The position numbers were made by a program, and so were the translations under genes. A DNA stretch of 64,000 nt, taken from positions 103,528 through 167,527 of the forward strand of contig JAUNGZ010000001.1 of assembly GCA_030524205.1 (NCBI GenBank), read 5' to 3'. Of this stretch, positions 1 through 7,900 are shown piece after piece. A model generated the notes under the pieces. It ran no database searches. It saw only the letters and a program-made list of their open reading frames with translations, and was not told the origin of the DNA. Positions within the stretch are counted from its first letter, which is position 1; each line of letters begins with the position of its first letter. The stretch is from Eubacteriales bacterium (lineage in GTDB: Bacteria; Bacillota; Clostridia; Oscillospirales; Butyricicoccaceae).

Positions 1-479
1 AAAGCGACGCGGCCCCCGCGGTCGGCGCGCTGTACGACGCGATCCTGCGCGGCGCGCCCGAGCTGGAAAAGCAGGAGGCGTTCTTCTATCTGCTCGAGCA
101 GGTGCTCGCGGAATACGCCGGCCCCTTCGAGCAGGCCGCGCTTCCCGAGCAAAGCGCGGAAATCCGGGCGCTGTGCGCCTATATGGACGAGCACTACGCC
201 GAAAACCTCACGCTTGACGACCTGCTCGCCATGACGCACTTCGGCAAATCCTATCTGCTGCGCCTGTTCGCGCGGCAGGTCGGCGTTTCGCCCTACCGCT
301 ATCTGCAAACCGTGCGGCTTGACCGCGCGGGACGGCTGCTCGAGCAGGGCGTGCCGCCGATCGAAGCGGCCGGGCTGACCGGCTTTTCCGACCAAAGCCA
401 CTTCACCCATTATTTCAAGGAATTCATCGGGCTGACGCCCAAGCAGTATCAGAAAATATTTACCGAACAAAACAGCTAA
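1..479 (+). CDS. AraC-family transcriptional regulator, C-terminal part (5' end outside window)
   Basis: The reading frame is open from the first bases of the window to the TAA at 477-479, so the gene starts upstream; an internal ATG at 102 is probably not the start. The last ~100 residues form a double helix-turn-helix DNA-binding domain of the AraC/XylS type: a first helix pair around LTLDDLLAMTHFGKSYLLRL and the family signature around GFSDQSHFTHYFKEFIGLTP. The ligand-binding N-terminal domain is mostly missing, so the effector is unknown. The DUF2000 gene follows after 17 bases and is probably in the same transcript. The family call is certain; the target is not known. Confidence 0.88.
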   Translation, partial: SDAAPAVGALYDAILRGAPELEKQEAFFYLLEQVLAEYAGPFEQAALPEQSAEIRALCAYMDEHYAENLTLDDLLAMTHFGKSYLLRLFARQVGVSPYRYLQTVRLDRAGRLLEQGVPPIEAAGLTGFSDQSHFTHYFKEFIGLTPKQYQKIFTEQNS

Positions 480-496
480 AAGGAGCATCGCACAAA

Positions 497-919
497 ATGG
501 ACGCACAAAACGAAAAATGCGTAATGGTGATCGACGAAACCCTGCCGCTCGGCGTGATTGCCAATACGGCCGGCATTCTCGGCATCACGCTTGGCAAGCA
601 CATCCCCGAAGCCGTCGGACCGGACGTATGCGATAAAGACGGCCGTTCCCATCTGGGGATCATCGGCATCCCCGTCCCCATTTTAAAAGCAAGCCGCGAG
701 GCGCTGCGCGAATTGCGGCAGAAGCTCTATCAGCCGGATTTCGCCGGACTGGTCACGGTCGACTTTTCCGATGTTGCGCAAAGCTGCAATACCTACGACG
801 ATTTCATCAGCAAGGCCGCGCAGACGGAGGAAAAAGCGCTTGCCTATTTCGGCGTCGGCATCTGCGGCGCAAAAAAGCTGGTCAACAAGCTGACCGGCAG
901 CCTGCCGCTGCTGCGGTAA
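497..919 (+). CDS. DUF2000 family protein
   Basis: A 140-residue protein starting at an ATG that follows an AAAGGAG site at 479-485. The N-terminal stretch KCVMVIDETLPLGVIANTA is typical of the DUF2000 family, a small alpha/beta fold related to peptidyl-tRNA hydrolase-like proteins, with no established biochemical role. No signal peptide or membrane segment is visible. It lies 17 bases after an AraC-type regulator, an arrangement common for this family, and is closed by an intrinsic terminator at 932-963. I infer co-transcription with the regulator, and nothing about substrate. Confidence 0.8.
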   Translation: MDAQNEKCVMVIDETLPLGVIANTAGILGITLGKHIPEAVGPDVCDKDGRSHLGIIGIPVPILKASREALRELRQKLYQPDFAGLVTVDFSDVAQSCNTYDDFISKAAQTEEKALAYFGVGICGAKKLVNKLTGSLPLLR

Positions 920-931
920 AGCCCATCTTCG

Positions 932-963
932 AGACCGCCCCTTCCCAAAGGGGCGGTCTTTTT
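932..963 (+). terminator. Intrinsic terminator after the DUF2000 gene
   Basis: A 9-bp GC-rich stem (GACCGCCCC at 933-941 with GGGGCGGTC at 950-958) and a short loop are followed by five T residues. Confidence 0.9.
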
Positions 964-1010
964 CCGTCCCCCGCCGCATAGGCTTTACCAAGCGAAAGGA
1001 GGCGGCGAAC

Positions 1011-1748
1011 ATGACAGGAAAACAGCCGGTGCGGAGGCGCAGCGGCGGCGGCAAGGGGCTGCTGCTGCTTGTGGCGCTCGTCCTCGCCGCGGGCGTTATT
1101 AAATACGCCGACACGCCCTTTGCCGTGGCCGCGCGGCAAAAGGCGGCGGAGGTGGTCGCGGGCCTACCCGGGGCGGACCGAGTGCTCGCCGTGTTCGGCG
1201 GCAAGGAAAACGATCCGGGGGTCAGCGAGGTATTCGGGCAGCAGCAGCCGTCGGCCGGCGGAACCGATTACGCCGCGTCCTCGGGCGGCGCGGACGATAT
1301 TCTCGGACGCGAGCAGACGCTGTTCCCCGACACGGTCGACCAGACGGTCTATCCGATGGAATTTGAGCACGTGATGCCCGCCGAGGGAACGCAGACCTCG
1401 GATTTCGGCAGCCGTCTCAGCCCGATTACCGGACAGCCCGGCTTCCACTACGGTCTGGACATCGCCGCGGACGAGGGCGTGAAGATCGGCGCGTTTGCAG
1501 ACGGCACGGTGCGCGAGGTGGGGGAATCGAGCTACGGCAATTATCTGATCGTCGACCACGACGACGGCTTTACCACCCTGTACGCGCATTGCAGCAGCAT
1601 TTCCGCCAAGGTCGGGGACAAGGTGAAATGCGGCGGCGAGATCGCGCGCGTCGGCCAGACGGGCAACGCAACCGGCCCGCATCTGCATCTGGAGCTATGG
1701 AAGGGCGGCGCGGCGCTCGATCCCGCCGACTACCTGACCGAGGCGTAA
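1011..1748 (+). CDS. spoIVFA: M23 (LytM) peptidase-domain membrane protein, SpoIVFA-like
   Basis: This 245-residue protein has a basic N-terminus and one membrane segment at about residues 18-35, then a low-complexity linker and a C-terminal LytM domain (about 125-240). The LytM metal-binding elements look intact: HYGLD (HxxxD), the YAH histidine and HLHLEL (HxH). In Bacillus, SpoIVFA is a LytM-domain regulator of the intramembrane protease SpoIVFB in the forespore outer membrane. Here the stop codon abuts the ATG of an M50 protease, which is why I favour SpoIVFA over a SpoIIQ-like or cell-wall hydrolase role. The start ATG is preceded by AAAGGAGG at 995-1002. Intact metal ligands suggest the domain could be catalytic. 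Confidence 0.7.
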   Translation: MTGKQPVRRRSGGGKGLLLLVALVLAAGVIKYADTPFAVAARQKAAEVVAGLPGADRVLAVFGGKENDPGVSEVFGQQQPSAGGTDYAASSGGADDILGREQTLFPDTVDQTVYPMEFEHVMPAEGTQTSDFGSRLSPITGQPGFHYGLDIAADEGVKIGAFADGTVREVGESSYGNYLIVDHDDGFTTLYAHCSSISAKVGDKVKCGGEIARVGQTGNATGPHLHLELWKGGAALDPADYLTEA

Positions 1749-2309
1749 ATGCGCGGCAAAATCGAGGTGCGGGACGGTTTTCTCGTGTTGCTCGCCGCGC
1801 TGTGGTGCGTGGATGAAACGGGTGTGCTGCCGCTGTTCCTGCTCGCCGCCGCCGTGCACGAGGGCGGACATCTCACCGTACTGTACCTTGCGGGCGGGCG
1901 GGTGCTGCGGCTGACGCTGACCGCGTGCGGCGCTACGCTGCACTGCGCGCTGCCCGAGGGCCGGTGCGCGCGGGCGGCCGTCTGCCTTGCCGGGCCGGCG
2001 GCGAGCTTTGCGCTGACCGCGCTTGTCCAGCCCTTGGGCTGGTACCGCCTTGCCGGCGCGAGCGTGCTGCTCGGCGCGTTCAACCTGCTGCCCATGCCGC
2101 CGCTCGACGGCGGCATGGCGCTTTCCCACCTGTGCCTTTCTCGCTTTGGCTGTATCCGGCAGGCGCTTGCCCTGCTGACGATGCTCTCGCTGCTTAGCGC
2201 GGGCATATGGCTCGCCGGACGCGGCGGCGGGTGCTGGCTGCTGCTGACCGGCGCGCTGATAAGCGTCCAAACGGTGAAAAAACTTGCAAAAAATGCGATA
2301 CAGGTGTAA
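1749..2309 (+). CDS. spoIVFB: M50 site-2 metalloprotease, SpoIVFB-like
   Basis: A 186-residue polytopic membrane protein with the zinc-metalloprotease motif HEGGH (residues 37-41) and a second motif NLLPMPPLDGG in a later membrane helix, where the aspartate is the third metal ligand. This is the site-2 protease (M50) family. The ATG begins directly after the stop of the LytM-domain gene, so the two are translationally linked as spoIVFA-spoIVFB are. In Bacillus SpoIVFB cleaves pro-sigma K in the mother cell. The protein is shorter than Bacillus SpoIVFB (about 288 residues) and seems to lack the C-terminal CBS domain. The specific sporulation role is inferred from pairing and family. Confidence 0.75.
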   Translation: MRGKIEVRDGFLVLLAALWCVDETGVLPLFLLAAAVHEGGHLTVLYLAGGRVLRLTLTACGATLHCALPEGRCARAAVCLAGPAASFALTALVQPLGWYRLAGASVLLGAFNLLPMPPLDGGMALSHLCLSRFGCIRQALALLTMLSLLSAGIWLAGRGGGCWLLLTGALISVQTVKKLAKNAIQV

Positions 2310-2349
2310 GATAAACATAATAACTGTGGCTTGCTGGAACGGAGGAAAC

Positions 2350-2829
2350 ATGTTTCAGATCGGTGATAAGATCGTACATCCCCTGCACGGCGCGGGCGTG
2401 ATCGAGGACATTGTGGAGCGGACGATCGACGGTGAAAGCACGCGGTACTATGCCCTCAAATTGGCGCTGGACGATACCCAGCTTTTCCTGCCGGTCGATG
2501 CGTGTGAAAAGCTCGGCATCCGCCCGGTCTGTTCCAAAAAGCAAGCGGAGGATTTTCTCGCCCGGCTCGACGACGTCGCCCGGGGTGAGGATAAGGGCTG
2601 GAACCAGCGCTATCGGGAAAACATGCTGCACATCCGCTCGGGCGACCTGCTCGAGGTCGCGCAGGTGGTCAAAAATCTGGCCGAGCGCGAAAGCGAGCGC
2701 GGCCTGTCGACGGGCGAAAAGAAAATGCTGTCCTCCGCGCGGCAGATTCTGGATTCTGAAATCGCCTTTGCGCTCGGCAAAACCCCGCAGGAGGCGCAGG
2801 CGCTGATCAACGAGAGGCTTTGCATTTAA
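2350..2829 (+). CDS. CarD/CdnL-like RNA-polymerase-interacting regulator
   Basis: A 159-residue soluble protein whose first ~60 residues (FQIGDKIVHPLHGAGVIEDI) form the Tudor-like CarD/TRCF RNA-polymerase interaction domain, followed by a helical C-terminal domain expected to contact promoter DNA. CarD-type proteins bind the RNAP beta subunit and stabilise open complexes. I chose the ATG at 2350 because GGAGG lies at 2341-2345; an upstream in-frame ATG at 2284 lacks a good site and would overlap the preceding gene. It ends just before the terminator at 2881. Confidence 0.85.
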   Translation: MFQIGDKIVHPLHGAGVIEDIVERTIDGESTRYYALKLALDDTQLFLPVDACEKLGIRPVCSKKQAEDFLARLDDVARGEDKGWNQRYRENMLHIRSGDLLEVAQVVKNLAERESERGLSTGEKKMLSSARQILDSEIAFALGKTPQEAQALINERLCI

Positions 2830-2880
2830 AAAGGCCGCGCCGCGTCCGAACGCCGCGCCGACCCAATACGGTTCGCGCAA

Positions 2881-2910
2881 AAGGCCCGCTGTGCTCCGCG
2901 GGCCTTTTTT
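2881..2910 (+). terminator. Intrinsic terminator after the CarD-like gene
   Basis: The stem AAGGCCCGC (2881-2889) pairs with GCGGGCCTT (2898-2906), followed by a T run to 2910. Confidence 0.9.
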
Positions 2911-2955
2911 AGGGCGCGCACAGCATGAAACGCCATATCAGGAGGTTGAAACGAC

Positions 2956-3669
2956 TTGTTTGGAAAACGGAAAAAACAGACGCCGCCCGCCGTGTGCGCG
3001 GTGATCGTCGCGGCGGGCTCGTCGCGGCGCATGGGCGGGGAGAACAAGCTGCTGCTTCCGCTGGCAGGCGCGCCCGTGCTGGCGCACACGCTGTCCGCGT
3101 TTGAGCGGTGCGCCGCCGTGCGGGATATCGTGCTCGTCTGCCGCGAGCAGGACATCCTGCCCTACACGGAGCTGGCGCAGGCCTACGGGGTGTCCAAGCT
3201 GCGCACCGTTACGCGCGGCGGAGACAGCCGGACGGCTTCCGTGCTCGCGGGGGTCGCCGCCGCGCCGGAGGATGCCGCGCTCGTCGCCGTACATGACGGC
3301 GCGCGGCCGCTGGTGTCCGACCGGATCATCTCCGAGGCGGTGCGGGCCGCGGCCGACTGCGGCGCGGCCGCGCCGGTGGTTGCGGTCAAGGACAGCATCA
3401 AGCGCATCGAAAACGGCCTGATCGCGGCCGACGTGCCGCGCGATACGCTCGCCGCCGTACAAACGCCGCAGGTGTTCGACCGCGCGCTGCTCACCCGCGC
3501 GCTGACCGCCGCCGCGCGCGGCGGCCGCACCTTTACCGACGACTGCGCCGCGGTCGAAGCGCTCGGCCACGCCGTGCGTGCCACCGACGGGGCTTATGAG
3601 AACATCAAAATCACAACGCCCGAGGACATTCCGGTCGCGGAGGCGTTTTTGCAGCGGGAGGAACTCTAA
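2956..3669 (+). CDS. ispD: 2-C-methyl-D-erythritol 4-phosphate cytidylyltransferase
   Basis: A 237-residue cytosolic nucleotidyltransferase of the MEP isoprenoid pathway; it joins CTP and MEP to give CDP-ME. The N-terminal VIVAAGSSRRMGGENK is the CTP-binding loop of the IspD family, and VAVHDGARPLV and the T-P-Q motif (AAVQTPQVF) are family hallmarks. It starts at TTG 2956, nine bases after AGGAGGT; no better ATG exists in frame. The TAA is followed immediately by the ispF ATG. The two genes are consecutive in many bacteria and sometimes fused. Confidence 0.95.
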   Translation: MFGKRKKQTPPAVCAVIVAAGSSRRMGGENKLLLPLAGAPVLAHTLSAFERCAAVRDIVLVCREQDILPYTELAQAYGVSKLRTVTRGGDSRTASVLAGVAAAPEDAALVAVHDGARPLVSDRIISEAVRAAADCGAAAPVVAVKDSIKRIENGLIAADVPRDTLAAVQTPQVFDRALLTRALTAAARGGRTFTDDCAAVEALGHAVRATDGAYENIKITTPEDIPVAEAFLQREEL

Positions 3670-4143
3670 ATGCGAATCGGACACGGATACGATGTGCACA
3701 AGCTCGCCGCCGGGCGCAGGTGCGTGATCGGCGGGGTGGACATCCCGCACGAGACCGGGCTTGTGGGCCATTCGGACGCCGACGTGCTGACGCACGCGGT
3801 CATGGACGCGCTGCTGGGCGCGCTCGCCCTCGGAGACATCGGGCGGCATTTCCCGGACACCGACGAACTCTTCAAGGGCGCGGACAGCCTTGCGCTTCTG
3901 CGCCATGTCGCCGCTATGGTCGACGGGCAGGGCTGGCGGCTGTGCAATCTGGACGCGACGGTTTTGGCGCAGGCGCCGAGGCTTGCGCCGCACATCGCGC
4001 AAATGCGGGAAAACCTCGCCGCCGCCATCGGCTGCGCGGTAGCGCAGGTGTCCGTCAAGGCGACGACCGAGGAGGGTCTGGGCTTCACCGGAAAGCGCGA
4101 GGGCGTCGCCGCCCACTGCGTCTGCCTGCTGGAGGAAAAATAA
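3670..4143 (+). CDS. ispF: 2-C-methyl-D-erythritol 2,4-cyclodiphosphate synthase
   Basis: A 157-residue enzyme, the usual length, which converts CDP-ME 2-phosphate to MEcPP and CMP. The zinc-binding DVH motif (GHGYDVH, residues 4-10) and [18 protein letters not shown] are diagnostic. Its ATG directly follows the ispD stop, so it is translated from the same mRNA. IspE, which acts between IspD and IspF, is not in the window. Confidence 0.96.
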   Translation: MRIGHGYDVHKLAAGRRCVIGGVDIPHETGLVGHSDADVLTHAVMDALLGALALGDIGRHFPDTDELFKGADSLALLRHVAAMVDGQGWRLCNLDATVLAQAPRLAPHIAQMRENLAAAIGCAVAQVSVKATTEEGLGFTGKREGVAAHCVCLLEEK

Positions 4144-4153
4144 ACGCAAAAAG

Positions 4154-4186
4154 GGAGCGGAACCGAACGGTTCCGCTCCTTTTTTT
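4154..4186. terminator. Bidirectional terminator between ispF and the MATE gene
   Basis: An 11-bp stem (GGAGCGGAACC 4154-4164 with GGTTCCGCTCC 4169-4179) and loop GAAC carries a T run on the plus side and an A run (4148-4152) on the other. It lies between convergent genes. Confidence 0.88.
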
Positions 4187-4257
4187 ATGAAACCCCCGCG
4201 CTCGCGGCGCGTATTTGTGGAACGATGCGAAGCTCCGTCGAAAGTCCGGTCTTTCTC

Positions 4258-5640
4258 CTATATCCGCTTTTCCATACCGCGCAGGATCTGCCGGAAGCGG
4301 ACGAGGAACAGCACGGTCGTCGTCGCGGCGGCGAGAAAATCGGCCACCGGCTCGGCGAAAAACACCGCGAACAGCTTATCCTCAAAAAAGCGCGGCAGAA
4401 CCAGAATCAGTGGGATGAGCAGGATGATCTTGCGCTCAAGCGCCAAAAACAGCGAAATTTTCGCCTCGCCCAGCGCGACGAACGACTGTTGGAACACCGT
4501 CTGGAACGCGGTCGTAAAGCCGACCGCCAGATAAATGCGCAACGCCCACGCGGTCATATCGACCAGCGCGGGGTCCTGATTGAACAGGCGCGCGACCGTC
4601 TGCGGCGAAAGCTGCACGAACGCCCACACGGCAAAGGAAAACGCGCAGGCGATCAGCAGGTTGTATTGGACGACCCGCTTCATCCGCTCGGGCCTGCCCG
4701 CGCCGTAGTTGTAGCTCAAAATAGGCTGCGCGCCCTGCGTCAGACCGAGCAGCGGCATTTGCAGCATCTGGGCGACCGAGGTTAAAATCGTCATTGCGCC
4801 GACCGCAAGGTCGCCGCCGTATTTGCGCAGCGACACGTTGAAGGTGACGGTCAGCAGGCTTTCGGTCGCCTGCATGACAAACGGCGACGCGCCGAGCGCG
4901 ACCGCGGGCAGCAGCAGACCTTTGTCCAGCCGGAAAAAGGTCTTTTTCAAATGCAGATCGCTCTTGCCGCCCGACAGAAAGCGGACCACCCACACGGCGG
5001 ACACGGCCTGCGAAATCACCGTGGCAATCGCCGCACCGCGCACGCCCATGCCGAACACGAAGATGAAAACGGGGTCGAGCGCGACATTGAGCGCCGCGCC
5101 GATCAGCACGGTCTGCATCGCGACGGCCGACTTGCCCTGCGCCGTGATAAAGCCGTTCAAGCCCAACGCGGTCATCACAAAGACCGTGCCGAGCACGTAA
5201 ATATTGAGATACTGCATCGCGTAGGGCAGCGTGTCGGACGAGGCGCCGAACAGCCGGAGCAGCGGCTGCTGAAACAGCAGGAACACGACCGTCAGCACGG
5301 CGGCAAGCCCCCAGAGCGCGGCGGTGCACGCGCCGAGCGTCCGCTCGGCCCTTTCATGCTCGCCCGCGCCCAGCGCGATCGACGCGCGCGGCGCGCCGCC
5401 CATGCCGATCAGCGCGGCAAACGCCGCGATCAGCGTGATGACCGGAAACGTGACGCCCATGCCGGTCAGCGCCACCTTGCCTTCGCCCGGAATCTGCCCG
5501 ATGTAGACGCGGTCGACGATGTTGTACAGCAGGTTTACCACCTGCGCACAGATCGTCGGCAGCGCCAGACGTACAAGAAGTGGGCCGACCGGGTCGCTGC
5601 CCAGATCGGCCTCGCGTTTTCTCTTTTCCTCGGCTGCCAT
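4258..5640 (-). CDS. MATE family efflux transporter
   Basis: A 460-residue integral membrane protein with about twelve hydrophobic segments, typical of the MATE (multidrug and toxic compound extrusion) family. The N-terminal half has the characteristic stretch VNLLYNIVDRVYIGQI and a helix-end motif LTGMGVTFPV. Substrate cannot be predicted. It is the last gene of a minus-strand operon: its ATG shares one base with the stop codon of the nucleoside phosphorylase gene (TAATG), so translation is coupled. The link to a nucleoside enzyme is suggestive only. Confidence 0.9.
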   Translation of the reverse strand: MAAEEKRKREADLGSDPVGPLLVRLALPTICAQVVNLLYNIVDRVYIGQIPGEGKVALTGMGVTFPVITLIAAFAALIGMGGAPRASIALGAGEHERAERTLGACTAALWGLAAVLTVVFLLFQQPLLRLFGASSDTLPYAMQYLNIYVLGTVFVMTALGLNGFITAQGKSAVAMQTVLIGAALNVALDPVFIFVFGMGVRGAAIATVISQAVSAVWVVRFLSGGKSDLHLKKTFFRLDKGLLLPAVALGASPFVMQATESLLTVTFNVSLRKYGGDLAVGAMTILTSVAQMLQMPLLGLTQGAQPILSYNYGAGRPERMKRVVQYNLLIACAFSFAVWAFVQLSPQTVARLFNQDPALVDMTAWALRIYLAVGFTTAFQTVFQQSFVALGEAKISLFLALERKIILLIPLILVLPRFFEDKLFAVFFAEPVADFLAAATTTVLFLVRFRQILRGMEKRI

Positions 5641-6401
5641 TACCCCGCGTTGTCCTCCCGTATCAGGATGCGCAGCGCCTCGACCGCGGTTCGCACGCCC
5701 CGCTCGGCGGCGTCGGGCGGGATGCTCGGCGCGTCGTCGTTATCGGCGTTCCACAGCACGTTCAGCACCGCGCCGCAGCGCACGTGCAGCACCTGCGACA
5801 CGATCAGCAGCGCCGCTGTTTCCATCTCGCTCGTCAGCGCGCCCGCCGCCTTCCACGCCCTCCATTTGGCCAAAAGCTCCTCCGCGATGGGCTGGACGGA
5901 CGGGCGTATCTCCCCGTAAAAGCTGTCCTTGGACTGGATGACGCCGATATGGTGCGTCAGACCGAGCGTTACCGCAGCGTCCCGCAGCGCGGACACAACC
6001 TCGAAGCTGGCCGCCGCCGGGAACTCGATCGGCAGGTATTCGCGGCTGGTACCCTCCTGCCGGATGGCGGCGGTCGCGATGACGATATCGCCGCCCTTCA
6101 CCTCGTCCACAATGCCGCCCGAGGTGCCCACGCGGATAAACGTGTCCGCCCCGCACTCGACCAGCTCCTCTAAAGCGATCGCGGCGGACGGACCCCCGAT
6201 GCCGGTCGAGCAGACGGCGACGGGTTCGCCGTCCAGCCGTCCCGTCCAGAGCGTGTACTCGCGATTCTGCGCAAGCTGCTTCGGTTCATCGAAATACCGC
6301 GCGATTTTTTCGCAGCGGCCGGGGTCGCCCGGCAGGATGACATAGCGGCCGATGTTGCCCTTTTGAATCTGGATATGCATTTGCTTGCCGTCGATCATCA
6401 T
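5640..6401 (-). CDS. udp: Nucleoside phosphorylase (uridine phosphorylase type)
   Basis: A 253-residue enzyme of the PNP/UDP phosphorylase family, which splits a nucleoside with phosphate into base and ribose 1-phosphate. YVILPGDPGRCEKIA and IRVGTSGGI are the phosphate-binding motifs, and SEMETAALL is the ribose-binding motif of the family. Overall resemblance is to uridine phosphorylase, but exact base specificity cannot be read from the sequence. Two consecutive ATG codons (6401 and 6398) can start it; the first overlaps the stop of the DUF951 gene (ATGA). It sits mid-operon between DUF951 and a MATE transporter. Confidence 0.85.
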   Translation of the reverse strand: MMIDGKQMHIQIQKGNIGRYVILPGDPGRCEKIARYFDEPKQLAQNREYTLWTGRLDGEPVAVCSTGIGGPSAAIALEELVECGADTFIRVGTSGGIVDEVKGGDIVIATAAIRQEGTSREYLPIEFPAAASFEVVSALRDAAVTLGLTHHIGVIQSKDSFYGEIRPSVQPIAEELLAKWRAWKAAGALTSEMETAALLIVSQVLHVRCGAVLNVLWNADNDDAPSIPPDAAERGVRTAVEALRILIREDNAG

Positions 6402-6595
6402 ATGCTTTTTCCCTCCCGTTCGATAATGCGGATGTTTTTTTCCGCTTTCGAGCGCGGCAGCATGACTTCATGCCCGCAGCCCTCGCATTTGAGTTTGAAA
6501 TCCATCCCCGTGCGCAGCACCTTCCAGCGTTTAGAGCCGCAGGGATGCGGTTTTTTCATGGTCAAAACGTCGTTTACCTGTACGTCCATGCACAT
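6398..6595 (-). CDS. DUF951 family small zinc-ribbon-like protein
   Basis: A 65-residue protein (63 if it starts at the second ATG, 6589). It matches the DUF951 family, a conserved Firmicute protein of unknown role: HPCGSKRWKVLRTG followed by KCEGCGHEVMLPRS. Cysteines at residues 19, 37 and 40 could bind a metal. It is the first gene of the operon with the nucleoside phosphorylase and MATE genes. A TATAAT box on the minus strand at 6633-6638 is a plausible -10 element, though no convincing -35 is visible. Confidence 0.85.
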   Translation of the reverse strand: MCMDVQVNDVLTMKKPHPCGSKRWKVLRTGMDFKLKCEGCGHEVMLPRSKAEKNIRIIEREGKSI

Positions 6596-6709
6596 GCACG
6601 CCCTCTCATCCGCAAGTCTTTTCGATAGGTTTATTATAGCATATTCGGGGTGCTATTCATAGCCGGATTTTCATATAGTAGCACAGACCCCAAAGGAGGC
6701 ACGGCTTTT

Positions 6710-7648
6710 ATGAAAACAAGCGAATCCTATCTGCCCGAGGGCAGTTATTCCGCCTATCCCGAGGTGCGGCAGGCGCTCGAATCGCTCGACGGGCTGCGCG
6801 CCGCGCAGGACGGAGGCGTGATCCTCGAAGCGGTTGCCGAGCGCTGCACGGCGGCGCACGATCTGGCCTTCGATTTCGGCTTTGCGGCGGGGGTGATGCC
6901 GCGCGCCTGCTGCGCCCTCGGCGTTGCCGAGGGCGATACGCGGGAGATCGCCATTTTATCCCGCGTCGGCAAGCCGACATGCTTTGTCGTCACCGAAATC
7001 GACGAATCGACCGCCCCGCCGACCGTCTGGCTGTCCCGCACGATCGTGCAGCAGCGCGCGCAGGATTTTTTGCTGGAAACCCTGCGGCCGGGCGATATCA
7101 TCCCGGCCAAGGTGACGCATTTGGAGCCGTTCGGCGCGTTTGTCGACATCGGCTGCGGCGTGGCCTCGCTCATCGGCATTGAAAACCTGTCGGTCTCCCG
7201 CATTTTCCACCCGCGCGACCGGCTTATCGTCGGGCAGGATATTTACGCGGCCGTCCGCGCGGTCGACCCGGAGGCGCGCCGCGTCTCGCTGACCCACCGC
7301 GAGCTTTTGGGCACGTGGGAGCAGAACGCCGCGCTCTTTTGCCCGGGCGAGACCGTGCGCGGCGTGGTGCGGTCGATCGAGCCGTACGGCGTGTTCATCG
7401 AGCTGACGCCCAACCTGTCCGGCCTTGCCGAGCCGCGCGGCGACCTTTCGGTCGGCATGGTGGTCTCGGTATACATCAAGTCCATTCTGCCCCAGCGCAT
7501 GAAAATCAAGCTGACCGTAATCGACGTGCTCTCGCCGGGCGAGCCGCCCCCGCTGCCGCAGTATTACCTGACCGAAGGGCACATCAGCGAATGGGTCTAT
7601 ACGCCCGCGGGGTGTGAACATAAGTATATCGCTACGCTCTTCGATTGA
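6710..7648 (+). CDS. S1 RNA-binding domain protein (short RpsA-like)
   Basis: A 312-residue protein with two or more OB-fold S1 repeats in its second half: RPGDIIPAKVTHLEPFGAFV at about residue 125 and ETVRGVVRSIEPYGVFIELT at about 215. It belongs to the S1-like proteins of Firmicutes, which have fewer repeats than proteobacterial S1. It probably binds mRNA or the ribosome; no enzyme domain is seen. I chose the ATG at 6710 because AAAGGAGG lies at 6692-6699. The last codons, GAT TGA, fall inside the first hairpin of a downstream repeat array, so the native 3' end may have been altered by that element. Confidence 0.85.
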   Translation: MKTSESYLPEGSYSAYPEVRQALESLDGLRAAQDGGVILEAVAERCTAAHDLAFDFGFAAGVMPRACCALGVAEGDTREIAILSRVGKPTCFVVTEIDESTAPPTVWLSRTIVQQRAQDFLLETLRPGDIIPAKVTHLEPFGAFVDIGCGVASLIGIENLSVSRIFHPRDRLIVGQDIYAAVRAVDPEARRVSLTHRELLGTWEQNAALFCPGETVRGVVRSIEPYGVFIELTPNLSGLAEPRGDLSVGMVVSVYIKSILPQRMKIKLTVIDVLSPGEPPPLPQYYLTEGHISEWVYTPAGCEHKYIATLFD

Positions 7649-7885
7649 AAGCACGCTTTCAATCGAGGGACGCCCTGCGGGCGTTCAAACCGGACGTACA
7701 GTCCGGTTTGAGGGACGCCTTCCGGCGGAGCGCCGGAAAAGCTATTGCAGAGAAAACCGCTGAAAATTTCGATTTTCAGCGGTTTTCTCTATTTGATAAA
7801 AAAGTCAGGCACTGGTCCTGACTTTTTTGTCGAGCGGACGCAGAAGCGTCCGCTCTCCTTTTGAAATGCGCCTGCGGGCGGGGAT
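7641..7885 (+). repeat. Modular hairpin array, copy A
   Basis: A chain of hairpins fills the gap between the S1-domain gene and rarA. In order: TCGATTGAAAG/CTTTCAATCGA with loop CACG (7641-7666); GCCC/GGGC; CAAACCGGAC/GTCCGGTTTG (7686-7710); TCCGGCG/CGCCGGA; the linker GCTATTGCAG; a 19-bp stem around AACCGCTGAAAAT (7750-7791); AAAAGTCAGG/CCTGACTTTT; GAGCGGACGC/GCGTCCGCTC; and a final GCGCC/GGGCG. The order matches copies B-F elsewhere in the window. The AAAAGTCAGG stem followed by T residues could terminate transcription from either side. Confidence 0.8.
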
Positions 7886-7900
7886 GCGGAGGACGGGGGG

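Noticed and set aside
7641-7885. CRISPR array or tandem repeat
   Set aside because: The repeats are palindromic modules that differ from each other within a copy and recur once per locus; there are no equal-length repeats and spacers.
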